Origin: Marinimicrobium agarilyticum DSM 16975
GTDB taxonomy: Bacteria; Pseudomonadota; Gammaproteobacteria; Pseudomonadales; Cellvibrionaceae
Length of the DNA: 64,000 bases
Reading direction: 5' to 3'
NCBI RefSeq assembly: GCF_000423345.1
Contig: NZ_AUHU01000010.1
Coordinates: 62,001 to 126,000 of the forward strand
In this document: piece by piece, positions 45,901 to 55,256 of the stretch
Layout: every line of letters starts with the position of its first letter
How positions within the stretch are numbered: position 1 is the first letter of the stretch
Position numbers and translations under genes: made by a program
Notes under the pieces: generated by a model
What the model was told of the DNA's origin: nothing
Databases searched by the model: none
The model's input: the letters and a program-made list of their open reading frames with translations, nothing else

Positions 45901-46002
45901 GCAGCTCATGATGGCAACCGCCAGCATGGAGCGCCGGAAGGCAGGGCTGGTGCGATTGACACTGGCTTGGCTTATACGAGAGTAAAAGGGGTTCGCTTTC
46001 AT
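42901..46002 (-). CDS. TonB-dependent outer-membrane receptor 4
   Basis: A 1033-residue TonB-dependent receptor. Starting at 46002 (MKANPFYSRISQ) leaves a long leader before the hydrophobic signal segment SMLAVAIMSCSSPLLAQ; an in-frame ATG 18 codons earlier would add an acidic leader and is less likely, though neither has a clear ribosome-binding site. The TonB box is LEEITVTGQRSAL, and the plug reads EAGKVPSTSLLEILERTPGV, departing from the EDIGKLPD form of the others. The barrel ends ISLHLGVDF. It heads the module with two halogenases and a GntR regulator and is divergent from the GH115 gene. The ligand is unknown. Confidence 0.9.
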   Translation of the reverse strand: MKANPFYSRISQASVNRTSPAFRRSMLAVAIMSCSSPLLAQETEDPSTRLEEITVTGQRSALESAAQLKRASDTIGDSIVLDEAGKVPSTSLLEILERTPGVTMNRIRAGSEGSPDGFAFEGSGVQVRGLNKTKTLINGREVFSANGGSGLSWADVGPELLSAVTVYKASRADLIEGGVSGTVNLQTHMPFDFDGFQANAAISGSYGDFSEEFTPAASGMISNRFDTDMGEFGVLLDVAYSKIASHDSNIIVPPYYATEYNDERVYAPGGVRYTQDQFERVRDGYYGALQWRPNDNLELFHTTFISERESNRHSQILSLAEAPVGVMPGAVFDNGVFVRGAISSPNLTSGLNVSPNSSFTPSFSRTADYSTGFKYEDEGWDLSGSYQYVEAESRSGKYSLGGTVIPAIVQTNLDMSGDRPVASFQTPLSTDPADTGLSRINWLNMSNEGEAHAAQLDANFEIGDGFFKKLAIGGRVADREESDSFVGTWWSATGRGWNGVPRPFVDTAPDGDFYLEEFSDFFKGDIPPLGGVWVGTDQVNSDEQFERVVNTYAACAPDLYYQCSDPEASTYIYGNPPDRNFDQLPSFYETNHKTQSAYAMLGFENFGDSWFQSFSGNVGVRWVNYDIESEGNFTFSGGSRYYASLADAEASVDAMGGIENVATWQEENEGQQPPLTQESVGYEKQRMGSLEKDYFLPSFNIKFEPAEDWVLRYALTRTLTPPRYPDIRAQGTAGVQTTENPINDELAAEYPDEDVSIPALFSGYTNTTGNPFLEPEISLNHDISLEWYPRKGASMHLSLFHKTIDNYITFNNFSAPASEFFSEEDYPQSASVDGNGTTFLEGAVSSRTNFNAGEDTIISGFEFGGRTYFDTLPGWWSGFGVDANLTYIDNDSPDAFAQDINGGELNVPVIGLSEWSYSTTLLYDWDKFSARLAWNWRDRYLTTTNDSGTTNVYTDPFSGNEVQFGLPVYAAESGRLDGSISYQLTDSVNIKLNVQNITDEDQRTEMEILDGRYVDRAVFVTDRRISLHLGVDF

Positions 46003-46535
46003 TATTTCTACAGCCGCCACAATTGACGGCTCCTCCTCTTCGCTGTTCGCCGCCATTCGCCATTATGAAATGCCTGGGGAGGACGTCGTGGCGGCGTAAT
46101 TATTAGTGATTTACCGGAGTGCCCGGGCCTTGATACTGCGACCAGCAAATAGTTGCACAGACTATTTCTGCAAGTCAACATACTTGTGCTCTTGTACTCT
46201 TGTATGCAAGGTGGATATACTAGCCTTTGCCAGCCAAAAAAATTGACATTTTTGATACTTTGCAACAATTTCGCAGAAGATGGCAGCATTTAAAGGATAA
46301 TTAACGTGACTCTCCCGACCATCATCAATCGATCATTCGGTGAAGCCACTGCTGAGCAACAAGGGGTGAAGCACAGGCGGAGGTGGGTTCTTGAGCCAGC
46401 GCTCGCAAGATACTTTCACCCCTGATTCTCTTTTCACCCCCTTGTAATCCAGGGTCGACTCATTTAATCTTATTGTTTATTTGACTAGAAGATGATTGAG
46501 CGGCGAACTCTACATTTTTAATAAATGGTTTTTGT
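46003..46535. promoter_or_regulatory. Divergent regulatory region between TonB receptor 4 and GH115
   Basis: A 533-base gap with no convincing gene. It contains three tandem 8-base units at about 46184-46207 (TTGTGCTC, TTGTACTC, TTGTATGC), the palindrome CTTGTATGCAAG, and a 9-bp long-range stem AGGGGTGAA (46362-46370) with TTCACCCCT (46415-46423). The GH115 start has no strong ribosome-binding site. Confidence 0.5.
46199..46210. promoter_or_regulatory. GntR-like palindrome CTTGTATGCAAG
   Basis: CTTG and CAAG flank TATG. Sites of the form TTGTATnCAA are typical for GntR regulators with FCD domains, and such a regulator is encoded at 38860 at the end of the module this region would drive. About 200 bases upstream of TonB receptor 4. 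Confidence 0.4.
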
Positions 46536-49406
46536 ATGTCTTTTCACCGAAATCTGACGTGCGCCCTACTGGGAAGCTTCCTTGTCGCAGTTCCCGCCCT
46601 TTCGTCGGCACTGGAAGGGCCGAACTACGTTCAATCCAGCGTATCGACGAACGCCTTGAGCCTGGTGGGCAAAGAGCACCTGTCCAACCTCTATGTGGAC
46701 CCACAAGATGACCCAGGCGTCATCCGGGCGGTGCACGACTTGCGAGACGACATCGAGCGGGTCACCGGTCAGCAACCACAGATTGTGCGCACCGCTGGCG
46801 GTCTCGGCTCCCAGGGCGTCATCATTGGGGTGCTGGGTCAAAGCGAGTTACTCGATCAGTTGGTGGAAAGTGGCAAGCTCGACCCCAGCGCCATTGAAGG
46901 CGAGTGGGACGCCTACCATATGGAAGTGGTGGAAAACCCCACCCCCGGACTCGACCGGGCTTTGATCATCGCCGGCAGCAACAAGCGCGGTGCTATTTAT
47001 GGCACCTACGATCTATCCGAAGAGATCGGCGTCTCTCCCTGGTATTGGTGGGCCGACGTGCCTGCGGACCAGCAGGAGCACCTGTATGTGGACGGGGACC
47101 TGAAGCTTCAGGACAAGCCCAAGGTGAAGTACCGGGGCATCTTCCTCAATGACGAAGCGCCAGCGCTGACCGGCTGGGTGAAGGAAAACTACGGCGACTA
47201 CAACCACGAATTCTACGAACACGTCTTCGAACTGATTCTGCGCCTGAAAGGCAACTTCCTCTGGCCCGCCATGTGGAACAACGCCTTTGCCGACGACGAC
47301 CCACAGAACATGATTCTCGCGGACGAGTACGGCATCGTCATGAGCACCTCTCACCATGAGCCCATGATGCGGGCCGATAAAGAGTGGAACCGCTATGGCA
47401 AAGGGGCCTGGGAATACTCCACCAACCCGGAAAACCTCTACGACTTCTGGCTCGACGGCGCCCAGCGCAACAAGCCCTACGAAAGTATCTACACCCTGGG
47501 CATGCGCGGCCAGGAAGACACCCCCATGAGCGAGGGCCAGAACATCGGGCTGCTGGAAAAAGTCGTTCACGACCAACGCGAAATTCTCGATACCGTCTTC
47601 GACAAGCCGATTGAAGAGGTGCCCCAAGTGTGGGCGCTTTATAAAGAGGTGCAGGGCTTTTACGAAAGCGGCATGCGCGTGCCCGACGATGTCACCCTGC
47701 TCTGGGCCGATGACAACTGGGGCAACATTCGTCGGCTGCCCACGCCCGAAGAGCGCGACCGCGCTGGCGGCGCCGGAGTCTACTATCACTTCGATTACGT
47801 CGGAGGCCCCCGCTCCTACCGCTGGATCAACACCGTACCCGTGGCCAAAATCTGGGAACAGATGAACCTCGCCTATGAGTACGAAGCCGATCGCATCTGG
47901 GTCGTCAACGTGGGCGACCTGAAGCCCATGGAGTACCCGATCGAGTTCTTCCTGCGTATGGCCTGGGATCCTGAGTACTGGAACCGCGAGCGCATGGCTG
48001 AATTCGGCCCCCGCTGGGCCGAGCGCGAATTTGGCCCCGAACACGCCGACGCCATTGCCCAGCTGATGACCGACTACACCCGCCACAACGGCCGGCGCAA
48101 GCCGGAGCAACAGAGCGCTGACACCTACCGCCTGCTCAACTACCGTGAGGCGGACCGCATTGAGGCGGAAATGGAAGACATGATCGAGCGCGCCAATGCG
48201 CTTTATGAGCAAATGCCCGAGGCCAAGCGGGACGCTTTTGACCAACTGGTGCGCCACCCGGTGCGCGCCAGCGGCAACATTACCCAGATGTACATCGCCC
48301 AGGCCCGTAACCAGCTCTACGCCAAGCAGGGGCGTTCCTATGCCAACGACATCGGCGCGCTGGCACGCGAGCGTTTTGAGAAAGACGGCATGCTGGAGGA
48401 GCACTACCACACCGAGATCAGTGACGGGAAGTGGAACCATTTCATGTCCCAGCCGCGCATCGGCTACACCCATTGGAACAATCCGCCGGAAAACACCGCG
48501 CCGCTGATTTACGACTACAAGCCTCACAGCAAGCCCGATATGGGCGTCGCGGTAGAAGGCATGGCAAGCGCCTGGCCCACCCCCGGCACCTACCGGCTGC
48601 CCACCTTCAGCCCGTACGGGCGCGAAAGCCGCCAAATCACCGTCTACACCAAGGGCGAGGCGCCCTTCGATTTTTCCGCCGAGCCCAGCCATGACTGGAT
48701 TCAGCTCAGCCAGAGCGAAGGCACGGTAGACGGCGAAGCCACCATCGACGTCAGCATCGATTGGAACAAAGCGCCAGCGGGCAACCATAGTGGCCATGTT
48801 TTTGTGCAAGGCACCGGCTGGGGCGGCGCCCGCGTTCAAGTAGAAACGTTCAAGCCCACGGACAAAGTCGCCCGCAAGGTGAAAGGCTTCTTGGAAGCCA
48901 ACGGTTATGTCAGCATCGAGGCCGCGCATTTTGACCGTAAAGAGGACCGGAACGGCCACCACTGGGCAGTGATCCCCCAGCACGGTCGCACCCTCTCCTC
49001 CATCAGCAGCTTTCCGGTCACAGACAGAACGTTTGAAGATCCGACCCACGGTCCTTATGTTGAATATGACATTTACTTTTTCTCTACCGGGGCGTTCGAG
49101 GTACACTCGCTCTTCGCGCCCAGCCTGAATATAGTGCCAGGTCGCGGCTTACGCTACGGCATCGCCTTCGACGGCGAGGAACCTCAAGTCATCGACATCC
49201 TCGAAGACCAGAGCCAGAAAGCCTGGGAAACTGCGGTCAGTGACGGGGTTCGCCAGTCTGTAAGCACTCACACGATTGAGAAACCGGGGCTTCACACCCT
49301 CAGGATCTACCGAGTCGACCCGGCGGTGACTCTGCAAAAAATCATGATCGACACCGGCAACTTGAAGCCCAGCTACCTGGGACCGCCGGAAAGCCAGCGG
49401 CGCTAA
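46536..49406 (+). CDS. GH115 xylan alpha-1,2-glucuronidase
   Basis: A 956-residue exported glycosidase that removes glucuronate or 4-O-methylglucuronate side chains from xylan. A signal peptide ([25 protein letters not shown]) is followed by the N-terminal domain with [25 protein letters not shown] and the catalytic barrel with [29 protein letters not shown] and [11 protein letters not shown], all typical of GH115. The C-terminal third supplies the family's extra helical and beta-sandwich domains ([12 protein letters not shown]). Length fits the family. It heads a plus-strand group with ManD and GH43, so released uronic acid and xylose have downstream enzymes next door. Periplasmic or outer-surface location is inferred. 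Confidence 0.93.
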   Translation: MSFHRNLTCALLGSFLVAVPALSSALEGPNYVQSSVSTNALSLVGKEHLSNLYVDPQDDPGVIRAVHDLRDDIERVTGQQPQIVRTAGGLGSQGVIIGVLGQSELLDQLVESGKLDPSAIEGEWDAYHMEVVENPTPGLDRALIIAGSNKRGAIYGTYDLSEEIGVSPWYWWADVPADQQEHLYVDGDLKLQDKPKVKYRGIFLNDEAPALTGWVKENYGDYNHEFYEHVFELILRLKGNFLWPAMWNNAFADDDPQNMILADEYGIVMSTSHHEPMMRADKEWNRYGKGAWEYSTNPENLYDFWLDGAQRNKPYESIYTLGMRGQEDTPMSEGQNIGLLEKVVHDQREILDTVFDKPIEEVPQVWALYKEVQGFYESGMRVPDDVTLLWADDNWGNIRRLPTPEERDRAGGAGVYYHFDYVGGPRSYRWINTVPVAKIWEQMNLAYEYEADRIWVVNVGDLKPMEYPIEFFLRMAWDPEYWNRERMAEFGPRWAEREFGPEHADAIAQLMTDYTRHNGRRKPEQQSADTYRLLNYREADRIEAEMEDMIERANALYEQMPEAKRDAFDQLVRHPVRASGNITQMYIAQARNQLYAKQGRSYANDIGALARERFEKDGMLEEHYHTEISDGKWNHFMSQPRIGYTHWNNPPENTAPLIYDYKPHSKPDMGVAVEGMASAWPTPGTYRLPTFSPYGRESRQITVYTKGEAPFDFSAEPSHDWIQLSQSEGTVDGEATIDVSIDWNKAPAGNHSGHVFVQGTGWGGARVQVETFKPTDKVARKVKGFLEANGYVSIEAAHFDRKEDRNGHHWAVIPQHGRTLSSISSFPVTDRTFEDPTHGPYVEYDIYFFSTGAFEVHSLFAPSLNIVPGRGLRYGIAFDGEEPQVIDILEDQSQKAWETAVSDGVRQSVSTHTIEKPGLHTLRIYRVDPAVTLQKIMIDTGNLKPSYLGPPESQRR

Positions 49407-49456
49407 GCGACAGTAAATGGCAACGATCAAGTAGGACAACGGTAAGTAGGATTGAT

Positions 49457-50665
49457 ATGAAAATCACAGACGCCAAGGTCATCGTTACCTGCCCGGGCCG
49501 CAACTTCGTGACCGTGAAAATCACGACCGAAGACGGCCTCTATGGCATTGGCGATGCCACCCTCAACGGAAGGGAGAAATCCGTCGTCTCCTATCTGGAG
49601 GACTACGTCCTGCCGGCACTGATCGGCCGGGACGCCCGCCGCATTGAAGACATCTGGCAGTTCGTCTATCGCGGGCCCTACTGGCGCCGGGGCCCCATCG
49701 GCATGACCGCCCTGGCCGGGGTCGACGTCGCACTGTGGGATATCAAAGCCAAAGCGGCCAACATGCCCCTGTACCAACTGCTCGGCGGCCGCAGCCGCGA
49801 CCGCATCATGACCTACACCCACGCCAACGGGGAAGACCTGGACGCCACCCTGAAAGCCGTAGAAAAGGCCCGGAAGCAGGGCTACCAGGCCATTCGGGTC
49901 CAGTGCGGCATTCCCGGCATCGACAAAGTCTACGGCGTGCCTAAGGGCGGCAAAGACTACGAGCCCGCCGATGCCGACCTGCCCTCGGAAGAAAGCTGGT
50001 CCACCCACAAGTACCTGAACTTTATTCCGTCGGTGTTCGAAGCCATCCGCAAGGAGTTCGGCCCGGACCTGCACCTGCTGCATGACGTGCACCACCGGCT
50101 GACGCCCATCGAGGCGGCCCGGCTGGGCAAAGAGCTGGAACCCTACCACCTGTTCTGGATGGAAGACGCCGTAGCAGCCGAAAATCAGGAAATGTTCCGG
50201 CTGATCCGCCAGCACACCACCACACCCATTGCGGTGGGCGAAGTGTTCAACAGCATTCACGACTGCCGGGAGCTGATTCAGAACCAACTGATCGACTATA
50301 TCCGTACCAGCGTGGTTCACGCCGGCGGCATCACCCAAATGCGTCGCATTGCAGATTTTGCCAGCCTCTGGGGCGTACGTACCGGTAGCCACGGTGCCAC
50401 CGACCTCTCCCCCGTGTGCATGGGCGCCGCATTGCATTTTGATTACTGGGTGCCCAACTTCGGCATTCAGGAGCATATGCCTCACAGCGAACTGATGGAG
50501 TCCGTATTCACCCGCGACTATCGGTTCGAGCAAGGTTTTTTCACCCCCGGCGACGCGCCTGGCCATGGGGTGGATATCAACGAAGAAGAAGCGGCGAAGC
50601 ACCCGTACAAACGAGCCAGCCTGCCGGTGAACCGGCTCGAAGATGGAACCTTATGGCACTGGTGA
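49457..50665 (+). CDS. manD: D-mannonate dehydratase (enolase superfamily)
   Basis: A 402-residue enolase-superfamily enzyme converting D-mannonate to 2-keto-3-deoxy-D-gluconate in hexuronate breakdown. Numbering coincides with the characterised Novosphingobium aromaticivorans ManD: Arg147 and Tyr159 as the acid/base pair, metal ligands Asp210, Glu236 and Glu262, plus His212 and His312 (GSHGATD). Length is identical to that enzyme. It follows GH115 by about 50 bases, fitting a route from glucuronoxylan side chains through fructuronate and mannonate. Some enzymes with this fold are low-activity or act on gluconate, but the residue set here matches the efficient group as far as can be seen. Confidence 0.92.
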   Translation: MKITDAKVIVTCPGRNFVTVKITTEDGLYGIGDATLNGREKSVVSYLEDYVLPALIGRDARRIEDIWQFVYRGPYWRRGPIGMTALAGVDVALWDIKAKAANMPLYQLLGGRSRDRIMTYTHANGEDLDATLKAVEKARKQGYQAIRVQCGIPGIDKVYGVPKGGKDYEPADADLPSEESWSTHKYLNFIPSVFEAIRKEFGPDLHLLHDVHHRLTPIEAARLGKELEPYHLFWMEDAVAAENQEMFRLIRQHTTTPIAVGEVFNSIHDCRELIQNQLIDYIRTSVVHAGGITQMRRIADFASLWGVRTGSHGATDLSPVCMGAALHFDYWVPNFGIQEHMPHSELMESVFTRDYRFEQGFFTPGDAPGHGVDINEEEAAKHPYKRASLPVNRLEDGTLWHW

Positions 50666-50713
50666 CCGTGCCCCACCCTATTCAACGTTTGACTGGAAAA
50701 AGCGAGAGTTAAC

Positions 50714-51712
50714 GTGACAGAAAGCAACCCAAAAACCCAGCACAAATTCTCCAGTTCCCCACTGGTGACCCACATGTACACCGCCGACCCCTCGGCCCAC
50801 AACTTCGAGGGTAAAATCTACATTTACCCCTCGCACGATGTGGAGGGCGGCGTTGCCTTCAACGACGATGGTGCGCACTTCCAGATGAAGGACTACCACG
50901 TCTTCTCCATGGACGAGCCCTTCGGCAAAGTCACCGACCACGGCGTGGCGCTGACCGTTGAGAACGTGCCCTGGGCCGAACGCCAGATGTGGGCGCCGGA
51001 CTGCACCGAAAAAGACGGCAAGTATTACTTCTACTTCCCGGCCAAAACCGCCGAAGGCGTCTTCAAGCTGGGCGTGGCTGTGGGCGATCGCCCCGAGGGC
51101 CCGTTCACCGCGCAACCCGAAGCCATCAAAGGCAGCTTCAGTATCGACCCGGCCGTTTATAAAGACGGGGATGACTACTACCTGTATTGGGGTGGTATCT
51201 GGGGCGGCCAGCTGCAGCGCTGGACCACGGGTGAATTCAGCCAGGAAGACCAGTACCCGGCCGACGACGAACCGGCCCTGTGCGCCAAAGTCGCCAAGCT
51301 GCGGGATGACATGCTGGAGTTTGCGGAAGAACCCCGCGATATCGAATTGCTGGACGAAAACGGCGAGCTTTTGAAAACCGGTGACAACAAGCGCCGCTAC
51401 TTCGAAGGCCCGTGGGTCCACACCCACAACGGAACCTACTACTTCTCCTACTCCACCGGCGATACCCACTGCATCGCCTACGCCACCGGTGACAGCCCCT
51501 ACGGGCCCTTCACCTACCGTGGCACCTTGCTGGAGCCGGTATTGGGTTGGACCAACCACCACTCTGTGGTGGAAAAGGACGGGAAGTATTACCTGTTCTA
51601 CCACGACTGCGAGTTGTCTGAAGGGGTCACCCACCTGCGCAACATCAAGATGGCCGAACTGATTCACAACGATGACGGCACCATCCAGACCATCAGCGCT
51701 TTCGAAAAGTAA
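50714..51712 (+). CDS. GH43 beta-xylosidase/arabinofuranosidase-like enzyme
   Basis: A 332-residue GH43 glycosidase resembling subfamily 1. Catalytic residues are visible: Asp25 in TADPSAHN, Asp in SIDPAVYK and Glu in YFEGPWVH. There is no signal peptide, so it probably acts on imported xylo- or arabinoxylo-oligosaccharides in the cytoplasm. The start is a GTG at 50714 with GCGAGAG upstream. It is 48 bases after manD and very likely in the same operon as GH115-manD. Whether it prefers xylose or arabinose at the non-reducing end cannot be settled from the sequence. Confidence 0.88.
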   Translation: MTESNPKTQHKFSSSPLVTHMYTADPSAHNFEGKIYIYPSHDVEGGVAFNDDGAHFQMKDYHVFSMDEPFGKVTDHGVALTVENVPWAERQMWAPDCTEKDGKYYFYFPAKTAEGVFKLGVAVGDRPEGPFTAQPEAIKGSFSIDPAVYKDGDDYYLYWGGIWGGQLQRWTTGEFSQEDQYPADDEPALCAKVAKLRDDMLEFAEEPRDIELLDENGELLKTGDNKRRYFEGPWVHTHNGTYYFSYSTGDTHCIAYATGDSPYGPFTYRGTLLEPVLGWTNHHSVVEKDGKYYLFYHDCELSEGVTHLRNIKMAELIHNDDGTIQTISAFEK

Positions 51713-51757
51713 ACCGCCCTGGCACACGCTTGCCTAGGGTGGGTCATTTCGACGCAC

Positions 51758-51779
51758 CGGAGGGGCTCAGGCCCCTCCG
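51758..51779 (+). terminator. Hairpin after the GH43 gene
   Basis: CGGAGGGGC pairs with GCCCCTCCG around TCAG. No T-run follows, so it is a weak terminator or an RNA-stabilising end; it lies 46 bases after the GH43 stop codon. Confidence 0.5.
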
Positions 51780-51839
51780 CCCACCAGTAAAGAAACCTCT
51801 CCCCCTCTTGCAATCGCCCGAGATTTGCATTATTTTCCC

Positions 51840-51853
51840 TGTAACCGATTACA
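51840..51853. promoter_or_regulatory. LacI-type operator, distal copy
   Basis: TGTAACCGATTACA is palindromic except at the centre, with the central CG typical of LacI-family sites. It lies 160 bases upstream of a second, perfect copy. Confidence 0.6.
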
Positions 51854-51999
51854 AAAATGCTCAAACCACTAATAAGGTGACGATCTCAAACAGGCTTTTG
51901 AGAGGCCCATCTCGATAAAGATCCCCTCATTTGTCTGATTTATCCGCGTTTTACCCCCTTCAATCATTATTTCGCGTAGGGGCTAATAGTCACCAAGAA

Positions 52000-52013
52000 A
52001 GTAACCGGTTACA
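52000..52013. promoter_or_regulatory. LacI-type operator, proximal copy
   Basis: GTAACCGGTTAC is a perfect 12-base palindrome with the same half-site as 51840-51853. The proximal position suggests repression of TonB receptor 5, and the spacing of about 16 helical turns between copies would allow DNA looping. Confidence 0.65.
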
Positions 52014-52069
52014 AACAGGCGGCCAATACCCGCCCCTAAAGCAATAATGAAATACTAGGAGAATGAACC

Positions 52070-55000
52070 ATGAAAAACCCTCGCCTGTTCAAACGGCAGC
52101 TACTCGCCAGCAGCATTTCCGCCTGCACCTTGGCGCTGGCCGCTACCACCGCCTCGGCTCAAACACAAAATGACGATATGTCGATGCTTGAAGAAGTCGT
52201 GGTCGTCGGCATCCGCAGCGCACAGGAGACCGCGCTGAACGTTAAGCGCGATGCCACCTCGATTGTGGATGCCATTTCCGCCGAGGACATCGGCAAGCTG
52301 CCGGACGTCACCATTGCCGACTCCCTGCAACGCATCACCGGGGTCCAGGTCCGTCGTTCCGCCGGTGAAGGCGCCGCGATCAACGTGCGCGGCATGCCTC
52401 AGGTGCTGACCATGTTGAATGGGGAGTCCTACCTCGGAGCGAACTCCCTGACCACTGTTCAGCCCAACTTTACCGACATCCCTTCGCAGCTGTTTTCCGG
52501 TGCGGAAGTCGTCAAATCCCAGACCGCCACCCAGCACTCCGGCGGTATTACCGGGGTGGTCGACCTGAAAACCTACCGGCCTTTCTCCTTTGACCAGGGC
52601 CTGACCGTCTCCGGCGCCGTTCAGGCGAGCCAGGGCGTGGACAGCGGTGAAACCGACCCGTCCATGAACGGCCTGATCAACTGGCAGAATGACCGCATCG
52701 GCTTCCTGGCAGCGGTGTCCCACCAGTCCGCCAACCTCGCCAACTACTACTCCGGTATGGCCGGCGGTGGCAGCAGTGCCGGCTGGACGGGTTTTGCCGG
52801 GGAAGACTGGTCCTACGGCTGGGTCACTCCTGACGCCTCTCTGGGGGACCTGGGTGGCCAGGTGGTTGATGGCGGCGTCGACGCTAACCAGGACGGTGAC
52901 CTGGGCGACGCCTATTGGGCTTACCAGGGGCACGTGGCCTATAACCGCTTTGAAGAGCGCGAGCGCAACGGCATCAACCTGGCCTTCCAGGCGGACCTGG
53001 GCAACGGTTTCGAGCTGGTGACCGAAGCCTTCTACACCGACATGGAAGGCTTCGACCGCATCATGGGCATGGCGCACTCGGACAAGTGGCAGCGCTGGGG
53101 CTGGTTTGACCCCACCCAGTACACCGCCAAAGACGCCATTGCCAACGAGCGCGACCTGCACACCGTGCAGGAATACACCGGCAATGGCCGCCGCTTTAAA
53201 TCCTACGCTTCGGTCGCCGCCAACGAAGCCAACTCCACGAATGTCAACGTGGAGCTCAACTACGACAACGGTGGCGCCTTTACCGGGAGCGCTCGCCTGA
53301 TCAGCGGCAGCGCCGAGCAGTCCCAGTTGAACAGCTATATGGACATCGACGTGGCCGATGGCAGCCAGTGGGGCGTCGATTGCCAGCACTACCCCGCCGG
53401 CACCGAAGGCACCCAGGGTGATTGCGGCCCCGGCCAGCTGAAAACCAACCCCAACGGCTATCAGGGCTACCCGGTGCTGAGTGTGAACTACGCCGGTTCC
53501 GACCCGGTCTGGAGCGGTTTTGACAACAACGCCAACACCGACTTGCAAGGTGAGCCCATTGCGGGCGCTCCGGACCGTTCGCTCGCCAGCTACCTGGAGT
53601 CAGTCGACAACTATTCCCTGGGCGCTTTCAGCTCAGAGAACAATTACGACCGCGAAGGCGACCTGAACGTTGCCCGCTTCGACGGCAACTACGCCTTTGA
53701 CGAAGGCTTCCTGACCTCGGTCGATTTCGGCATTCGCCACAGCGCCCGCGAGGTGAAAAACTCCGAGTTCGACCTCCTCTCCCCGATGGGGCCCGACAAC
53801 TGCGGCGTGAAGTGGAAAGCCACCGACGTGGACCTCAACGGCGGCGGCATCGAGGGCGCCTGCACCTGGACCGATGGCGACGGCAATGCCTACACGGCGG
53901 GCATTCCCACTCCGCTGTCTGAGCTGAACCCGACGCAAATTACCGACTTTGGCAGTGTCTCAGGCCTGCCCGCTATCTGGACCGCGGACCCGGCGAGCAT
54001 GGACGACGTAGAGTCGTACCACAACCGTCTGTACCCCGGCACTGCCCGCGCCACCAACCCGGGCCGCTCCTACGAAGTAGAGCTGGATGAGCTGAGCTAT
54101 TTCGTTCAGGCCAACTTCGCCACCGGCATCATGAGCGGTAACTTCGGCCTTCGCCAGGTCAACACCGACCTGACCGTGCTGCGCAACGAAGTCGGCGCCG
54201 CCCGGCCCTATGGCGCGGCCGCGCAAGACGATGGTGACATCACCACCAAGCGCGAGATGGATGAACTGCTGCCATCACTGAACCTGCGCTTTGACCTGAC
54301 CGATGAGTGGGTGCTGCGCGCTGCGGTTTCCCGCACCATGGCACCGCTGGACCTGGCCCAGTGGGGCGGCGGCCTGTCACCCAGCTACGCCATTGACTCC
54401 GAGGAGGGCAGCCCCACCGAAGGCCAGTTTATCGTTATCGGCGCCAGTGCCGATGGCAACCCTGACCTGGAAATGTGGAACGCCACCAACTTCGACCTCT
54501 CCGCCGAATACTACCTCGGCAGTGCCAGTGCGTTGACCGCCGGCTGGTTCTATGTGGAAGTGGACAGCTTCATCGAGTCCGGCACCGTGGAAATGGCCCT
54601 GCCGGACCAGGATGGCGTGGTGCGTCGTACGGTTGATGTGAGCACCAGCGTTCAAGGGGACGGCGGTGTACTGAAAGGCACCGAACTGGCGGCCAAACTC
54701 GCCTTCGGTGATTTCACCGATGGCGCGCTGCGCGACTTCGGTACCGACATCAACTACACCTACTCACCCAGCAACTCCGGCAACACCGGTCTGAACGGCG
54801 AGACGCTGCCCTTCCAGGACAACTCTGAGCACGTGTTCAACCTGGTCGGTTGGTACGAAGCCGGCCCCTGGCAGGCCCGTATCGCCTATAACTACCGCAG
54901 CAAGCGCGTAGTCGCCTTCAATCAGACCTGGGGCGAAGGCACCCTGTGGCAGGAACCCACCGCTTACGTGGATGCCTCCTTTAGCTACGACATCAATGAT

Positions 55001-55135
55001 GTCGCCAGCGTATTCTTCAACGCCTCGAACATCACCAATGAGCAGGAAGAATATTACCTGGAGTGGGAGGACCAGTTCGCCTGGCAGAACGAGTACGAAG
55101 CCCGCTACACCGTTGGGGTTCGCGCAACGTTCTAA
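52070..55135 (+). CDS. TonB-dependent outer-membrane receptor 5
   Basis: A 1021-residue TonB-dependent receptor with a clear signal peptide (RQLLASSISACTLALAATTASAQ), TonB box (LEEVVVVGIRSAQ), plug with EDIGKLPDVTIADSLQRITGVQV and a barrel ending in RYTVGVRATF. It follows the GH115-manD-GH43 genes and is probably the uptake port for glucuronoxylan or arabinoxylan fragments, by context. It has its own promoter zone with two LacI-type palindromes and an intrinsic terminator directly after it, so it can be regulated apart from the enzymes. Confidence 0.93.
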   Translation: MKNPRLFKRQLLASSISACTLALAATTASAQTQNDDMSMLEEVVVVGIRSAQETALNVKRDATSIVDAISAEDIGKLPDVTIADSLQRITGVQVRRSAGEGAAINVRGMPQVLTMLNGESYLGANSLTTVQPNFTDIPSQLFSGAEVVKSQTATQHSGGITGVVDLKTYRPFSFDQGLTVSGAVQASQGVDSGETDPSMNGLINWQNDRIGFLAAVSHQSANLANYYSGMAGGGSSAGWTGFAGEDWSYGWVTPDASLGDLGGQVVDGGVDANQDGDLGDAYWAYQGHVAYNRFEERERNGINLAFQADLGNGFELVTEAFYTDMEGFDRIMGMAHSDKWQRWGWFDPTQYTAKDAIANERDLHTVQEYTGNGRRFKSYASVAANEANSTNVNVELNYDNGGAFTGSARLISGSAEQSQLNSYMDIDVADGSQWGVDCQHYPAGTEGTQGDCGPGQLKTNPNGYQGYPVLSVNYAGSDPVWSGFDNNANTDLQGEPIAGAPDRSLASYLESVDNYSLGAFSSENNYDREGDLNVARFDGNYAFDEGFLTSVDFGIRHSAREVKNSEFDLLSPMGPDNCGVKWKATDVDLNGGGIEGACTWTDGDGNAYTAGIPTPLSELNPTQITDFGSVSGLPAIWTADPASMDDVESYHNRLYPGTARATNPGRSYEVELDELSYFVQANFATGIMSGNFGLRQVNTDLTVLRNEVGAARPYGAAAQDDGDITTKREMDELLPSLNLRFDLTDEWVLRAAVSRTMAPLDLAQWGGGLSPSYAIDSEEGSPTEGQFIVIGASADGNPDLEMWNATNFDLSAEYYLGSASALTAGWFYVEVDSFIESGTVEMALPDQDGVVRRTVDVSTSVQGDGGVLKGTELAAKLAFGDFTDGALRDFGTDINYTYSPSNSGNTGLNGETLPFQDNSEHVFNLVGWYEAGPWQARIAYNYRSKRVVAFNQTWGEGTLWQEPTAYVDASFSYDINDVASVFFNASNITNEQEEYYLEWEDQFAWQNEYEARYTVGVRATF

Positions 55136-55223
55136 GGTGCAAAGGCAAGGCGGCCGGCCTCCTGAACTCGTTGGCCGGCCGCCAAGCACTCCGCGCTGAA
55201 TCAGTGTGGAACTCTCCGAACTT

Positions 55224-55256
55224 GGCGCACCGGGCTTCTCTGGTGCGCCTTTTTTT
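55224..55256 (+). terminator. Intrinsic terminator after TonB receptor 5
   Basis: GGCGCACC pairs perfectly with GGTGCGCC around a 10-base loop and is followed by seven T. The T-run touches the stop codon of the convergent lpdA gene. Confidence 0.92.

Larger units (their letters stand above)
51713..52069. promoter_or_regulatory. Intergenic region with hairpin and LacI-type operators
   Basis: A 357-base gap. A perfect 9-bp hairpin lies at 51758-51779, two LacI-type palindromes at 51840-51853 and 52000-52013, and the ribosome-binding site AGGAG is 8 bases before the ATG at 52070. The second palindrome lies about 56 bases upstream of the start codon, in the expected promoter zone. Confidence 0.6.

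Noticed and set aside
46184-46210. Tandem 8-base units as a possible CRISPR or microsatellite
   Set aside because: Only three imperfect units without spacers; better viewed as part of a regulator-binding region. No CRISPR array is seen anywhere in the window.
47013-49106. A 697-residue open frame on the minus strand
   Set aside because: Antisense to GH115 with no recognisable motif and low-complexity Val/Gly/Ala content.
52100-53548. A 482-residue open frame on the minus strand
   Set aside because: Antisense to TonB receptor 5; no domain or ribosome-binding site.
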